A DNA stretch of 34,797 bases from Verrucomicrobiales bacterium (GTDB lineage: Bacteria; Verrucomicrobiota; Verrucomicrobiia; Verrucomicrobiales; DEV007), in assembly GCA_018058245.1 (NCBI GenBank), contig JAGPCC010000014.1, positions 1 through 34,797 of the forward strand, read 5' to 3'. Below, piece by piece: positions 1 through 8,321 of the stretch. The notes beneath the pieces are model-generated. The model was not told the DNA's origin. It saw only the letters and a list, made by a program, of their open reading frames with translations, and did not search any database. The translations under genes and the position numbers were made by a program. Position 1 is the first letter of the stretch, and the number at the start of each line of letters is the position of its first letter.

Positions 1-648
1 TTCTCTTTTAGCGACTTCGATCCCGAGGTGGATGCTAGGGATGCCATAGTGATCGGCGACTTCCTCCATCGCGGTGACTGAACGAGAACATTTTCCGGCC
101 TGAAGTTCGGCGAGATAGGGTTCGCTAAGCGTGTAGACAAAGAGGATGTCCATCTCTGGATTCGAGGTCCAGGCTTGGCGGACGATTCCCTCCATGGACT
201 TTTGAATTTTGACGGGATCTGCACTACCGTCATTCACCGCAAATTCGACAAAGAGCAGATCGGGTTTGTGCCGGAGCGCATCTTGTTGCACTCGGTATAC
301 CCCGAGATCCGAGCCCGTTCCTCCGATTGCCGCGTAGATTTCAGACCATTTTACTTCGGGATAGCGGCTCTGGAGCCACTCGAGGGATTTGATCCTCCAG
401 CCGGGAGCGGCGGTGATGCTGCCGCCGAGATAAGCGACCCGGAGTTCTTTGCCGCCTCCAGCTTTAATTTTTTGAAGGAGATTCGGAATGCCACCTCGGA
501 CATGGGTTTCAAAGGTGTCGCACTGAGAGGTGTCGCACTGAGAGGTGTCGCGATCGGGAGAATCCGCCTGTGCTCGGAGGTTCGTTCCGAAAGCGAGAAC
601 GAAGAGGGTCAGGGAGAGGGTCCAAGAGGGTGTGGTCAGCAGTGCCAT
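1..648 (-). CDS. SGNH/GDSL-type secreted hydrolase, 3' part cut by window edge
   Basis: An open minus-strand frame runs from an ATG at 648 to the first base of the window (216 residues) without a stop, so the C-terminus lies outside. Residues 1-28 look like a signal peptide (hydrophobic LSLTLFVLAF, then AQA). The body carries SGNH-hydrolase blocks: GGSIT with probable nucleophile Ser77, a GGTGS segment (109-113) giving the block II glycine, and FAVND with Asn139. The catalytic Asp/His block is not in view. Family members are extracytoplasmic esterases or lipases, often acetyl-sugar esterases in this bacterial group; the substrate cannot be told. Residues about 36-46 are encoded by a 15-bp tandem repeat and form a DTSQC-type linker between signal and catalytic domain. 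It follows fabD on the same strand after 62 bases, with no clear Shine-Dalgarno sequence. Confidence 0.82.
   Translation of the reverse strand, partial: MALLTTPSWTLSLTLFVLAFGTNLRAQADSPDRDTSQCDTSQCDTFETHVRGGIPNLLQKIKAGGGKELRVAYLGGSITAAPGWRIKSLEWLQSRYPEVKWSEIYAAIGGTGSDLGVYRVQQDALRHKPDLLFVEFAVNDGSADPVKIQKSMEGIVRQAWTSNPEMDILFVYTLSEPYLAELQAGKCSRSVTAMEEVADHYGIPSIHLGIEVAKRE
513..551. repeat. 15-bp tandem repeat, about 2.6 copies, inside the SGNH hydrolase gene
   Basis: Two perfect copies of AGGTGTCGCACTGAG (513-527, 528-542) are followed by nine bases of a third (543-551). The unit is a multiple of three and encodes DTSQC-type repeats in the minus-strand SGNH hydrolase, just after its signal peptide. 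Copy-number change would lengthen or shorten the linker without breaking the frame. Confidence 0.9.
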
Positions 649-710
649 GTCACAGTTTCGCTTGGAAAGTCGCAGAGGAACAGTGCTTTTGCGAGCGGAG
701 GTGAGTTACC

Positions 711-1640
711 TCAAGCCAGCTCCTCCAGCACTTTTGCAAAACTTTCGACATCGGAATAACTGAGAGCCTTCACGTTGCGATCGATGCGTCGCATCATACC
801 GGCGAGAACGCGACCGGGGCCGAGTTCGATGACAAGATCTTCGCCTTTCCCGATAAAGTGCTGCACGCAGTCACTCCAGCGCACGGATCCGCTCACCTGC
901 GCCTCGAGCGTGCGGCGGATGTCGTCCGCTTGGGAGACCTCGCGAGCTTCGACGTTGCATACGACGGGGAGAGACGGGGTCTCCAAAGTCAGATCGGCGA
1001 GAACGGCAGCGAGCTTTTCCTGCGCCGACATCATCAGTCGAGAGTGATACGCCCCAGCCACGTCGAGTTCCTGGGCGATACGAACACCGAAGTTTTGGGC
1101 TTCGGCGAGGACACAGGCGATGCCTTCTTTTTTCCCAGAGAGCACGATCTGACCGGGGCAGTTCAGATTTGCGACATCGACGTCGCATTTCGCAGCGAGA
1201 TCACGGATGTCCGACTCCTCTCCTCCGATGAGGGCGGCCATAGATCCGGCGGTAGCACTGGTTGCTTCCTCCATAAACGTGCCTCGTTTGGCGACGAGAT
1301 CGAGTCCGGTGGCGAACGAAAAAGTTCCGGCGGCAGCGTGAGCGGTGAACTCCCCGAGGGAAAGACCGGCACATCCGACGATTTCGAGATCTGGAGCCTG
1401 CGATTTCAGGAGCGCAAGGCAGGCCATCCCGTGTAGGTAGAGCGCCGGTTGGCAGATCGAGGTGCGAGTGAGTTCGGACGCTGGCCCTTCGAACATGATG
1501 CTCGAAAGCGAGTATCCGAGTTGCGCATCAGCCTGGGCGAATAGTTCTCGGACACACGAGAATGTTTCTGCTAGATCGCGGCCCATCCCGACGGTCTGTG
1601 CACCCTGCCCTGCAAATAATAGTACGGCTCTTTTCCCCAT
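711..1640 (-). CDS. fabD: Malonyl-CoA:acyl carrier protein transacylase
   Basis: FabD transfers malonyl from malonyl-CoA to acyl carrier protein, the committed supply step of type II fatty acid synthesis in the cytoplasm. The 309-residue product matches the usual family length. It has the N-terminal FAGQGAQ motif (9-15), the nucleophile elbow GLSLGE with Ser94, the carboxylate-binding Arg119 and the catalytic His199 in GAYHS, and ends with the ELGPGRVL segment (272-279). The open frame extends 39 codons further upstream to 1757, but the ATG at 1640 places the conserved first strand at the usual position and leaves a normal divergent intergenic region. No fab neighbours are present; the next gene on the strand is the SGNH hydrolase. 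No Shine-Dalgarno sequence is seen before the start. Confidence 0.95.
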   Translation of the reverse strand: MGKRAVLLFAGQGAQTVGMGRDLAETFSCVRELFAQADAQLGYSLSSIMFEGPASELTRTSICQPALYLHGMACLALLKSQAPDLEIVGCAGLSLGEFTAHAAAGTFSFATGLDLVAKRGTFMEEATSATAGSMAALIGGEESDIRDLAAKCDVDVANLNCPGQIVLSGKKEGIACVLAEAQNFGVRIAQELDVAGAYHSRLMMSAQEKLAAVLADLTLETPSLPVVCNVEAREVSQADDIRRTLEAQVSGSVRWSDCVQHFIGKGEDLVIELGPGRVLAGMMRRIDRNVKALSYSDVESFAKVLEELA

Positions 1641-1855
1641 ATTCAGGACGTTACTCAAACCGGTATCGCTCTCTCTGCAACGCATTTTGCACGAATTTGC
1701 GAATTCTGCTTTTGGGTGAACCTCCACTTCTCGAGGAGGATCGTGCCTTTGATGCATCGTTCAGTTCCGGGAGGATGGATCAGCCCTTTGAGTTGATTTT
1801 TCTCCGGGGTCGATCATTCTTCCGTCCGCAAACCTACTATTTTACCCTCTATTCT
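1641..1855. promoter_or_regulatory. Divergent intergenic region between fabD and lysS
   Basis: These 215 bases separate the two divergent starts and must hold promoters in both directions. I could not place convincing -35/-10 pairs. The lysS frame stays open through the whole region (back to about 1562), but that extension overlaps fabD and lacks family similarity, so it is read as non-coding. Confidence 0.4.
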
Positions 1856-3337
1856 ATGTCAGACGAACCCGAAGTGCCGCCAGTGGAAGATCTTGGAGCC
1901 CTGTTGAAAGTCCGCCGCGAAAAGATGGAGCACCTCCGAAAACTCGGGGTGGACCCTTTTGGCAAGGGGTACGAGACGACGCATTCGCCGGGTGCTCTTC
2001 GGGCGACCTTCGTAGAGGAGCAATCTGTTCGGGTCGCGGGACGCATCACGGCTCTGCGAGACATGGGGAAAAGCAATTTCCTCGATCTCTCGGACATCAA
2101 CGGGCGGATCCAGATTTTTGTGAACCAAAAACAGATCGGTGACGAGCAGTGGGCGATCTACAAACAACTCGATATCGGTGACTGGATCGGCATCGCTGGG
2201 GAGACGTTCACGACGCAGGTGGGTGAGCCTTCGGTAAAAGCGTTGGAGCTGACGGTGCTTTCCAAGTCTCTCCGCCCCATGCCTTCGAAGTGGCACGGAA
2301 TTGTGGATCCCCAGATCAAATATCGGCAGCGCTATCTCGATCTCATCGCCAACGAGCGTTCCCGAGAGATTTTCAAGAAACGTTGCCTCATGGTTGCCGA
2401 GATCCGGCGCTACTTGCAGGAACGTGATTTTTATGAAGTGGAAACTCCGATGTTGCAGGATGTTCCCGGTGGAGCGGCAGCGCAGCCATTTGAGACGCAT
2501 CACAATGCACTGGGCATGGACATGTTTCTCCGCATCGCTCCGGAGCTCTATCTGAAGCGGCTCCTCGTGGGTGGATTTGAGAAAGTGTTCGAGCTCAATC
2601 GTAGCTTCCGCAACGAGGGCATCAGTCGGCGACACAACCCCGAGTTCACAATGCTGGAAGCCTACTGGGCCTACGCTGATTTCGAAAAAATGGCGGACCT
2701 CGTCGAGGATCTCGTTTGTCACCTCGCAGAAAAGTTCTGTGGCGGTCTCCAGATCGACCATCATGACGCCGAGGGAAATGTCACCAAAACAATCGATCTG
2801 TCCCGACCCTGGAAGCGTGCCCCCTACCGAGAGTTGGTCGCGGAGGCAGCCGGAGTCGACTGGTGGGGGCTCAGCACCGATCAACGCCGCGCTCGATGCA
2901 AGGAGCTCGGTGTGGAGGTCTCCGCAGACATGGAGGATTACGAAATTTCCCAGCAGGTTTTTGAAAAACTTGTCGAGGAAAAGACGATCCACCCGGTCTT
3001 TGTTACGCACGTTTCCAAAGAACTTGTTCCTCTCGCGAAGCAGAACACAGAGGATGAATCGATTGTGGATGTCTATGAACTGATCATCAACGGCGCGGAG
3101 ATTTCGCCCGGGTACTCTGAGCTGAACAATCCTGACGTACAGCGTCATCGCCTCGAGGAGCAGGCGGGTGAAGAGATCCAGAAAATCGACGACGATTTCC
3201 TCCTTGCGCTCGAATACGGCATGCCGCCGGCTGGCGGAATCGGAATCGGGATTGACCGTCTTGTTATGATGCTGACCGGTGCGGAATCCATTCGCGACGT
3301 GGTTCTCTTCCCGCAATTGAAGCGAAAAGACGGGTAA
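1856..3337 (+). CDS. lysS: Lysyl-tRNA synthetase, class II
   Basis: The enzyme charges tRNA-Lys with lysine using ATP. The 493-residue product has an N-terminal helix and OB-fold anticodon-binding domain (about 57-135), then the class II catalytic core: motif 1 with ETPMLQ and the PGGAAAQPF loop (196-212), motif 2 FRNEGISRRHNPEFTMLEAY (251-270), and motif 3 GGIGIGIDRLVMM (about 460-472). Length and motifs are typical of bacterial LysS. The ATG at 1856 starts MSDEPEVPP and leads into the usual N-terminal helix; upstream in-frame codons would run into the divergent fabD promoter region. The leader before the ATG is pyrimidine- and A-rich, with no Shine-Dalgarno sequence. It probably forms a single-gene unit. 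Confidence 0.97.
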   Translation: MSDEPEVPPVEDLGALLKVRREKMEHLRKLGVDPFGKGYETTHSPGALRATFVEEQSVRVAGRITALRDMGKSNFLDLSDINGRIQIFVNQKQIGDEQWAIYKQLDIGDWIGIAGETFTTQVGEPSVKALELTVLSKSLRPMPSKWHGIVDPQIKYRQRYLDLIANERSREIFKKRCLMVAEIRRYLQERDFYEVETPMLQDVPGGAAAQPFETHHNALGMDMFLRIAPELYLKRLLVGGFEKVFELNRSFRNEGISRRHNPEFTMLEAYWAYADFEKMADLVEDLVCHLAEKFCGGLQIDHHDAEGNVTKTIDLSRPWKRAPYRELVAEAAGVDWWGLSTDQRRARCKELGVEVSADMEDYEISQQVFEKLVEEKTIHPVFVTHVSKELVPLAKQNTEDESIVDVYELIINGAEISPGYSELNNPDVQRHRLEEQAGEEIQKIDDDFLLALEYGMPPAGGIGIGIDRLVMMLTGAESIRDVVLFPQLKRKDG

Positions 3338-3425
3338 TAGAATCATGAGAAATCGGTTCATTTTTGGAAATTTGAGGGGGATGACCCGCCTTCCCGAGAA
3401 TTATTGCCAAATTCAGAATAATTTT

Positions 3426-3453
3426 TTGACAGATTGATCCCTTCGAGTAACGT
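3426..3453 (+). promoter_or_regulatory. Candidate promoter for the tRNA-Thr/tuf transcript
   Basis: A perfect -35 box TTGACA (3426-3431) is followed after 16 bases by TAACGT (3448-3453), a weak -10 match, and then by a GC-rich stretch TCGCCCC. A GC-rich discriminator is typical of growth-rate and stringently controlled promoters for tRNA and ribosomal genes. The -10 box is poor, so the exact placement is uncertain. Confidence 0.38.
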
Positions 3454-3483
3454 TCGCCCCTAAATCTGCCTGCTTGGCTTACG

Positions 3484-3523
3484 ACCTCGGTTTTCCCTCC
3501 CGCAAGGGTGCGGCAACCGAGGT
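3484..3523 (+). terminator. Nested hairpin before tRNA-Thr (lysS terminator or leader structure)
   Basis: A perfect 9-bp stem ACCTCGGTT/AACCGAGGT encloses a second perfect 5-bp hairpin CCGCA-AGGG-TGCGG, and the outer arm is followed by TTCTT. It could end lysS transcription. If the upstream TTGACA promoter is real, it would instead lie in the leader of the tRNA-Thr/tuf transcript and act as an attenuator or processing structure. The short, interrupted T-run makes a strong terminator unlikely. Confidence 0.5.
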
Positions 3524-3597
3524 TTCTTGTCATTCAGGAAGAGGTAGAAGCCTGAGTTGCAGGATCACTTGATCTCTGATGCTCCAGGTGCTGAAAG

Positions 3598-3669
<72 letters not shown>

Positions 3670-3781
3670 TCACTTGAGCTAGATAGAGACGAAAAAGAGA
3701 GCGATTCCGCAGCGGCAGTTTACCAGAATCTGTAGCGGGAAGGTCATTTTTAAGAAAAACCAACAAAAAAACCAAACGACA

Positions 3782-4966
3782 ATGGCTAAAGCAGCATTCG
3801 AACGTACCAAGCCTCACGTGAACGTGGGCACGATCGGTCACGTTGACCACGGGAAAACCACGCTCACTGCAGCGATCACTTCGACGTTGTCCGATTTCGG
3901 CCTCGCGGAGAAACGTGCATATGACGAAATCGACGGTGCTCCAGAAGAGCGCGAGCGCGGTATCACAATTTCCACCGCTCACGTTGAGTACCAAACTGAG
4001 AAGCGTCACTATGCCCACGTGGATTGCCCAGGGCACGCTGACTATGTGAAGAACATGATCACGGGTGCTGCGCAGATGGACGGAGCGATCCTCGTCTGTT
4101 CTGCGGCAGATGGTCCGATGCCTCAAACTCGTGAGCACATCCTGCTCGCTCGTCAGGTTGGTGTTCCAGCAATTGTTGTTTTCCTGAACAAGGTTGACAT
4201 GGTGGATGACGATGAGCTTCTTGATCTTGTGGAGATGGAGGTTCGTGAGCTTCTCAGCAAATACGACTTCCCTGGAGATGATATCCCAATTGTTCGTGGT
4301 TCGGCTCTGCGTGCCCTTGAGGGTGACGCGACTCACCGCGAGAACATCATGAAGCTTATGGAAGCTGTTGATGAGTTCATCCCGCTTCCGGAGCGTCCAA
4401 TTGATGGTGACTTCCTTATGCCTGTGGAAGATGTGTTCTCGATCGAAGGTCGTGGAACCGTCGCTACGGGTCGTATTGAGCGCGGAATCGTCAAGAAGAT
4501 GTCCGAAGTGGAGATCGTGGGGATCCGCGACACGCAGAAGACAACTGTTACGGACATCGAGATGTTCCGGAAACTTCTTGATGAAGGTCGTGCTGGTGAC
4601 AATGTCGGTCTCCTTCTTCGTGGTCTTAAGAAAGACGACGTAGAGCGCGGCCAGGTGATCGCCAAGCCCGGATCGATCAAGCCTCACCGCAAGTTCAAGG
4701 CGGAAATTTACGTTCTCAGCAAGGATGAAGGTGGTCGCCACACTCCTTTCTTTGACAACTATCGTCCTCAGTTCTATTTCCGTACTACGGACGTGACTGG
4801 TTCCGTGAAGCTTCCTGAAGGGGTTGAGATGGTGATGCCTGGTGACAACGTCGCCATTGAGGTTGAGTTGCTCACTCCGATTGCGATGGAGAAAACGATT
4901 CGTTTTGCAATCCGTGAAGGCGGTCGCACCGTTGGTGCGGGTCGTGTTTCGGACATCATTGATTGA
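3782..4966 (+). CDS. tuf: Elongation factor Tu
   Basis: EF-Tu carries aminoacyl-tRNA to the ribosomal A site as a ternary complex with GTP. The 394-residue product is of standard length. G-domain motifs are intact: [10 protein letters not shown]-loop (19-27), switch [10 protein letters not shown] (57-64 region), DCPGH with catalytic His85 (81-85) and NKVD (136-139); domains II and III follow, ending in the usual GRTVGAGRV segment. It sits between tRNA-Thr and tRNA-Trp upstream of secE-nusG, a conserved bacterial order. The leader just before the ATG is almost purely A and C (ACCAACAAAAAAACCAAACG) with no Shine-Dalgarno sequence, notable for one of the most translated proteins in a cell. Its exchange factor EF-Ts is encoded in the same window. 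Confidence 0.98.
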   Translation: MAKAAFERTKPHVNVGTIGHVDHGKTTLTAAITSTLSDFGLAEKRAYDEIDGAPEERERGITISTAHVEYQTEKRHYAHVDCPGHADYVKNMITGAAQMDGAILVCSAADGPMPQTREHILLARQVGVPAIVVFLNKVDMVDDDELLDLVEMEVRELLSKYDFPGDDIPIVRGSALRALEGDATHRENIMKLMEAVDEFIPLPERPIDGDFLMPVEDVFSIEGRGTVATGRIERGIVKKMSEVEIVGIRDTQKTTVTDIEMFRKLLDEGRAGDNVGLLLRGLKKDDVERGQVIAKPGSIKPHRKFKAEIYVLSKDEGGRHTPFFDNYRPQFYFRTTDVTGSVKLPEGVEMVMPGDNVAIEVELLTPIAMEKTIRFAIREGGRTVGAGRVSDIID

Positions 4967-4985
4967 TTGGAACTAAAATTTCGGG

Positions 4986-5016
4986 CGACATTAGAGGTGG
5001 AATGCCTCTGATGTCG
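4986..5016 (+). terminator. Hairpin 1 after tuf, no T-run
   Basis: CGACATTAGAGG (4986-4997) pairs with CCTCTGATGTCG (5005-5016) over 12 positions with one G-U pair and a 7-base loop. No T-run follows, so it is more likely an mRNA-stabilising or processing structure separating tuf from tRNA-Trp than a full terminator. Confidence 0.55.
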
Positions 5017-5032
5017 TTGTCCGGAAGACAAT

Positions 5033-5063
5033 GAGGGGATCCGAAATGTCGGCTCCCCTCTTT
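5033..5063 (+). terminator. Hairpin 2 after tuf, followed by TTT
   Basis: GAGGGG (5033-5038) pairs with CCCCTC (5055-5060), and the interior CCGA/TCGG can extend the helix past one mismatch; TTT follows. It may act as a partial terminator, reducing read-through from tuf into tRNA-Trp-secE-nusG. Confidence 0.55.
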
Positions 5064-5089
5064 CCGCCGCTAGAGAAAACATTGAAAGT

Positions 5090-5165
5090 AGGGCAGTAGC
5101 TCAATTGGTAGAGTAGCGGTCTCCAAAACCGTTGGTTGCGAGTTCGAGTCTCGCCTGCCCTGCCA
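5090..5165 (+). tRNA. tRNA-Trp (anticodon CCA)
   Basis: A 76-base cloverleaf with encoded CCA end: acceptor AGGGCAG/CTGCCCT, D-arm GCTC/GAGT, anticodon stem GCGGT/ACCGT with loop CTCCAAA (anticodon CCA), T-arm GCGAG-TTCGAGT-CTCGC, discriminator G, then CCA. tRNA-Trp between tuf and secE is a widely conserved bacterial arrangement. Confidence 0.97.
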
Positions 5166-5202
5166 ATCATCCGATTGGTCAGGTCCCGAGAAAAAAATCG
5201 AC

Positions 5203-5415
5203 ATGAAAATGGGAAAATATCTTACCGAGGTCAGAGGCGAGCTTAAGAAAGCCACCTGGCCGTGGGACCCAAAGGAAAAAGGGGTCAAGAAATACAAACA
5301 GTTGATTGATTCAACGGTTGTGGTTCTTATAGCGATGGTATTGCTTGGCGCGTTCGTTGCAACGATTGACTTTGCGATGCACCAGTTTATGTCCTTCCTC
5401 ACCACAGGATTCTAG
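5203..5415 (+). CDS. secE: Preprotein translocase subunit SecE
   Basis: SecE clamps and stabilises SecY in the SecYEG protein-conducting channel of the inner membrane. The 70-residue product is the short, single-span form typical of most bacteria: an amphipathic N-terminal helix with EVRGELKKATWPW (9-21), then one transmembrane helix (about 39-58). Two ATGs two codons apart (5203, 5209) could each be the start. It lies 37 bases after tRNA-Trp and 27 bases before nusG, in the conserved secE-nusG order. Confidence 0.95.
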   Translation: MKMGKYLTEVRGELKKATWPWDPKEKGVKKYKQLIDSTVVVLIAMVLLGAFVATIDFAMHQFMSFLTTGF

Positions 5416-5442
5416 GAGCGACCCCAACGATTTAATTACTCG

Positions 5443-6012
5443 ATGCCGAAGATTCCCCCAGCAAACGAACAGTGGTACGTGATTCATGTTCTCTCCGGAC
5501 AGGAGTTGAAGGTGCGTGATAATATTGCACGCAGAATTCAGTCGGAGGAGGCGAGCGACGTAATTTTCGAGGTTCTCGTTCCGCAGGAACGGATTTCCGA
5601 GGTAAAAGGAGGCCAGAAGCGCGAGGCGAATCGGAAGTTCTACCCCGGTTACATCATCGTGAATATGCACTTGTTGAATGAGGATAATACCCTCGTTGAT
5701 CGTGCTTGGTATTTCATCCAGGAGACGGATGGAGTCATCAATTACGCGGGGACAAAAGGAAACCCGATGCCGATGCCTCGTCACGAGGTGGAGGGGATGC
5801 TTGCGCAAATCAAGGAGCGCGAAGGCAGTGTCAAGCCAGCGATTGAACACGAAGTCGGAGATGCGGTGGTCGTTTCGGATGGGCCTTTCCAAGGGCAGAC
5901 CGGGGTGATCGCCGAGATCAACGAGGCAAAAGGGGAATTGATGGTATCGGTCAATATTTTCGGCCGCGAAACATTGGTTCCACTTGAATATTGGCAGGTG
6001 GAGCGCGGATAA
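5443..6012 (+). CDS. nusG: Transcription elongation/antitermination factor NusG
   Basis: NusG binds the RNA polymerase clamp, suppresses pausing and couples transcription to translation or Rho. The 189-residue product has an N-terminal NGN domain starting WYVIHVLSGQE (11-21), with the characteristic FYPGY (67-71), and a C-terminal KOW domain (about 139-165, VVVSDGPFQGQTGVIAEI). The segment between the domains (about 100-135) is typical in length. It is followed by rplK after 47 bases. No Shine-Dalgarno sequence is visible before the ATG. Confidence 0.96.
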   Translation: MPKIPPANEQWYVIHVLSGQELKVRDNIARRIQSEEASDVIFEVLVPQERISEVKGGQKREANRKFYPGYIIVNMHLLNEDNTLVDRAWYFIQETDGVINYAGTKGNPMPMPRHEVEGMLAQIKEREGSVKPAIEHEVGDAVVVSDGPFQGQTGVIAEINEAKGELMVSVNIFGRETLVPLEYWQVERG

Positions 6013-6059
6013 GATTCAGTATACGAAGGAGCTGATCATAATTTTCAAATTAGAACACG

Positions 6060-6485
6060 ATGGCAAAAGAAGTAGTAAAACAGATCAAACTGCAGATCCC
6101 TGCAGGCAAGGCGAACCCATCCCCACCCGTCGGACCGGCCCTCGGTCAAGCGGGTGTGAACATCATGGATTTCTGCAAGCAGTTCAATGCGCAGACCCAG
6201 GGGACTGAGGGTGACATCCTCCCTGTTGTTATCAGTGTGTATGCCGATAAGAGTTTCACCTTCATCACGAAGAAATCTCCTGCCGCAGTGCTTCTGAAAA
6301 AAGCAGCGAACGTGGCCGCTGGGTCCGCCGAGCCGAACAAAAAGAAAATCGGGAAGCTCACTCGTGCGAAACTTCTCGAAGTGGCCCGCAACAAGATGGA
6401 GGACATGAACACGACCGATGAGGAAGTGGCTTGTCGTATTCTTGCTGGCACTGCCCGCCAGATGGGGCTAGAGATCGTCGATTAA
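6060..6485 (+). CDS. rplK: 50S ribosomal protein L11
   Basis: L11 binds 23S rRNA at the GTPase-associated centre and forms the base of the L7/L12 stalk. The 141-residue product is of standard length, with the proline-bearing [14 protein letters not shown] segment near residue 22-35 and a C-terminal rRNA-binding domain ending in [10 protein letters not shown]. It is followed by rplA after 55 bases, as in the classical L11 operon. A purine-rich GAAGGAG stands about 30 bases before the ATG, too far to act as a normal ribosome binding site. Confidence 0.97.
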   Translation: MAKEVVKQIKLQIPAGKANPSPPVGPALGQAGVNIMDFCKQFNAQTQGTEGDILPVVISVYADKSFTFITKKSPAAVLLKKAANVAAGSAEPNKKKIGKLTRAKLLEVARNKMEDMNTTDEEVACRILAGTARQMGLEIVD

Positions 6486-6540
6486 TTTTTCAAATACAAC
6501 ACCGCAGGAGGGAAAATCCCGTTCGAACTGCTAAACTCCC

Positions 6541-7236
6541 ATGGCAAAAAAAAGAAGTAAGCGATATCAGGAAGCTGCCAAGATGGTGGACAGCACTGCG
6601 GTCTATTCGATCGAAGACGCAGTGGCGCTGGTGAAGAAATTCCCCGCGCCAAAGTTTGATCAAACCGTGACTTTGACTTTCCGTATGGGGGTCGATCCGC
6701 GCCAGTCCGATCAGATGGTGCGGGGTACCTGTCCACTTCCGCACGGAAGTGGGAAGGACGTCCGCGTGCTGGTATTCGCAGAAGGCGATGCTGCCACGGA
6801 AGCGAAAAACGCTGGAGCAGAACATGTCGGTTACGAGGCCCTCATTAAGGAAGTTCTCGGCGGATTTATGGATTTCGACGCGGTGATCGCGACTCCGGCA
6901 GCGATGGCAGAGGTCAGAAAGCTCGGTAGGCAACTCGGGCCTCGTGGTCTCATGCCAAATCCGAAGACAGGTACTGTTACCGACGACACCGCTGGAGCGG
7001 TGAAGGCAGTGAAGGCCGGTCGGATCGACTTCAAGCTCGACAAAAACGGGAACATCTCTGCTCCGATCGGGAAACTCTCTTTTGATGAGTCGGCTCTAGT
7101 GGAAAATGGGAGGGCAGTCGCTGACTCGGTCACCGCCGCTCGCCCTGCAACTGCCAAGGGGATCTTCCTTTTAAAGGGTGCTCTCGCTGCAACCATGGTC
7201 CCCGGGATCACGGTGGATCTCTCCGATTGGCGGTAA
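6541..7236 (+). CDS. rplA: 50S ribosomal protein L1
   Basis: L1 forms the mobile L1 stalk that handles E-site tRNA and, in many bacteria, represses its own operon by binding the mRNA. The 231-residue product fits the family (about 230) and has the domain II signature LGRQLGPRGLMPNPKTGTVTDD in the centre and the C-terminal AAT-rich helix. An AGGAGG-like sequence lies about 30 bases before the ATG, beyond useful Shine-Dalgarno spacing; the bases directly before it are CTAAACTCCC. Confidence 0.97.
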   Translation: MAKKRSKRYQEAAKMVDSTAVYSIEDAVALVKKFPAPKFDQTVTLTFRMGVDPRQSDQMVRGTCPLPHGSGKDVRVLVFAEGDAATEAKNAGAEHVGYEALIKEVLGGFMDFDAVIATPAAMAEVRKLGRQLGPRGLMPNPKTGTVTDDTAGAVKAVKAGRIDFKLDKNGNISAPIGKLSFDESALVENGRAVADSVTAARPATAKGIFLLKGALAATMVPGITVDLSDWR

Positions 7237-7284
7237 GCAAACGGGAAACCCTACAAACTTGATTCCCCACCTATTTTCAAAACG

Positions 7285-7797
7285 ATGAAAGAATTAAAGA
7301 AAGTCGCCATCGATGATATTCTTCGCAGTATCAATGATTCGCCCTATCTCCTTGTGGTCGACTACTCCGGTCTGAAGGTATCGCAGTTCCAGGAGCTTCG
7401 CAAGAGACTCAAAGCCACCAATGCGAGACTTCAGGTCGCAAAGAACAGCTTCGTAAAACGCGCCGCTGATTCCGCTGAATATCCCGCTGAGTTGGCGGAC
7501 AACCTCGTCGGTCAAACTGCGATCGTGACCGGTGAAACGGATGTGTGTGCAACGGCAAAAGTTTTAAAGACATTCAACAAGGAATCCAAGAAGTTGGGGA
7601 TTCGTTGTGGCGTGCTTGACGGAGCCTTCCTCGATGAAGCTCAGGTCATCGTTCTTGCGGACCTTCCGCCAATGGACATCCTTCGGTCGCAGTTGCTCGG
7701 AGTGTTCTCCTCCCCAGCCCAGAAGCTGGTTACCGTCCTCAACGAGCCCGGTTCGGCGCTTGCTCGGGTTCTCCAAGCAAAGGCGGATCAGGGTTGA
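7285..7797 (+). CDS. rplJ: 50S ribosomal protein L10
   Basis: L10 anchors the L7/L12 dimers to the ribosome through its C-terminal helix. The 170-residue product matches the family and contains YLLVVDYSGLKVSQ and the LRKRLKATNA segment near the N-terminus, with QLLGVFSSPAQKLVTVLN leading into the C-terminal stalk helix. It is followed by rplL after 138 bases, longer than the neighbouring spacers. The 48-base spacer from rplA is too short for a large L10 autoregulatory leader of the enterobacterial type. Confidence 0.96.
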   Translation: MKELKKVAIDDILRSINDSPYLLVVDYSGLKVSQFQELRKRLKATNARLQVAKNSFVKRAADSAEYPAELADNLVGQTAIVTGETDVCATAKVLKTFNKESKKLGIRCGVLDGAFLDEAQVIVLADLPPMDILRSQLLGVFSSPAQKLVTVLNEPGSALARVLQAKADQG

Positions 7798-7935
7798 TCC
7801 TCACATTTTCATTTTGGACTGTTGGAATTGACGGTCCGAACCTACAAAACAAAAACCGGGTTCCTTGCCGATTGCTGAGCGCAGCACCTTAATTGTCGGA
7901 GCGCTTTCCGACGCGGCGATACCCAACCAAAAAAT
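7798..7935 (+). promoter_or_regulatory. rplJ-rplL spacer with two small hairpins
   Basis: Two perfect small hairpins lie in tandem: TGCTG-AGCG-CAGCA (7873-7886) and GTCGGA-GCGCTT-TCCGAC (7895-7912). They end about 23 bases before the rplL ATG. L7/L12 is made in several-fold excess over L10, so a processing or translation-tuning role here is plausible but not shown. Confidence 0.4.
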
Positions 7936-8310
7936 ATGGCAGATACAAACGCATTAGTAGATCAGTTGAGCGGACTTACCGTCCTTGAGGTTGCTGACCT
8001 CGTGAAAGCACTCGAAGAAAAGTGGGGCGTAAGCGCCGCTGCTCCCGTCGCGATCGCGGCTGCGCCAGCAGGTGGTGGTGAGGCAGTGGAGGAGAAGACA
8101 GCTTTTGATGTCATTCTTACTTCTTTTGGTGACAACAAGATCGCCGTCATCAAAGCGGTCCGTGAGGCCGTTTCCGGGCTCGGGCTTGCTGAGGCGAAGA
8201 AACTCGTCGAAAGCGCACCAACTCCTCTCAAAGAGGGTGCGACCAAAGAGGAAGCCAATGCAATCAAGACATCGCTTGAAGAAGCTGGTGCCAAGATTGA
8301 TATCAAGTAA
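7936..8310 (+). CDS. rplL: 50S ribosomal protein L7/L12
   Basis: L7/L12 is the multi-copy stalk protein that recruits translational GTPases. The 124-residue product has the N-terminal dimerisation helices ([20 protein letters not shown]), an Ala/Pro-rich hinge (about 34-50), and the C-terminal domain with [29 protein letters not shown] sequence ending in GAKIDIK. The start follows an A-rich CCAACCAAAAAAT without a Shine-Dalgarno sequence. A strong hairpin follows after 11 bases. Confidence 0.97.
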   Translation: MADTNALVDQLSGLTVLEVADLVKALEEKWGVSAAAPVAIAAAPAGGGEAVEEKTAFDVILTSFGDNKIAVIKAVREAVSGLGLAEAKKLVESAPTPLKEGATKEEANAIKTSLEEAGAKIDIK

Positions 8311-8321
8311 TTGAATTTCGG

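Larger units (their letters stand above)
3338..3597. other. Intergenic region between lysS and tRNA-Thr
   Basis: This 260-base gap contains no credible gene. It holds a candidate promoter (3426-3453) and a nested inverted repeat (3484-3523), described separately. The first 85 bases after lysS show nothing recognisable. Confidence 0.6.

Noticed and set aside
513..551. Short direct repeats as a CRISPR array
   Set aside because: The copies are directly adjacent with no spacers, only 15 bp long, and lie in frame inside a coding region.
175..759. A 194-codon plus-strand frame at the left edge
   Set aside because: The opposite strand encodes an SGNH hydrolase with signal peptide and catalytic blocks; the plus frame has repeats of GVALR that only reflect the 15-bp tandem repeat.
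1562..1855. N-terminal extension of lysS by 98 codons
   Set aside because: It would overlap the start of divergent fabD and has no similarity to lysyl-tRNA synthetases; the ATG at 1856 gives the normal length.
1859..3361. A 500-codon open frame on the minus strand opposite lysS
   Set aside because: lysS is complete with all class II motifs; the antisense frame shows no family similarity.
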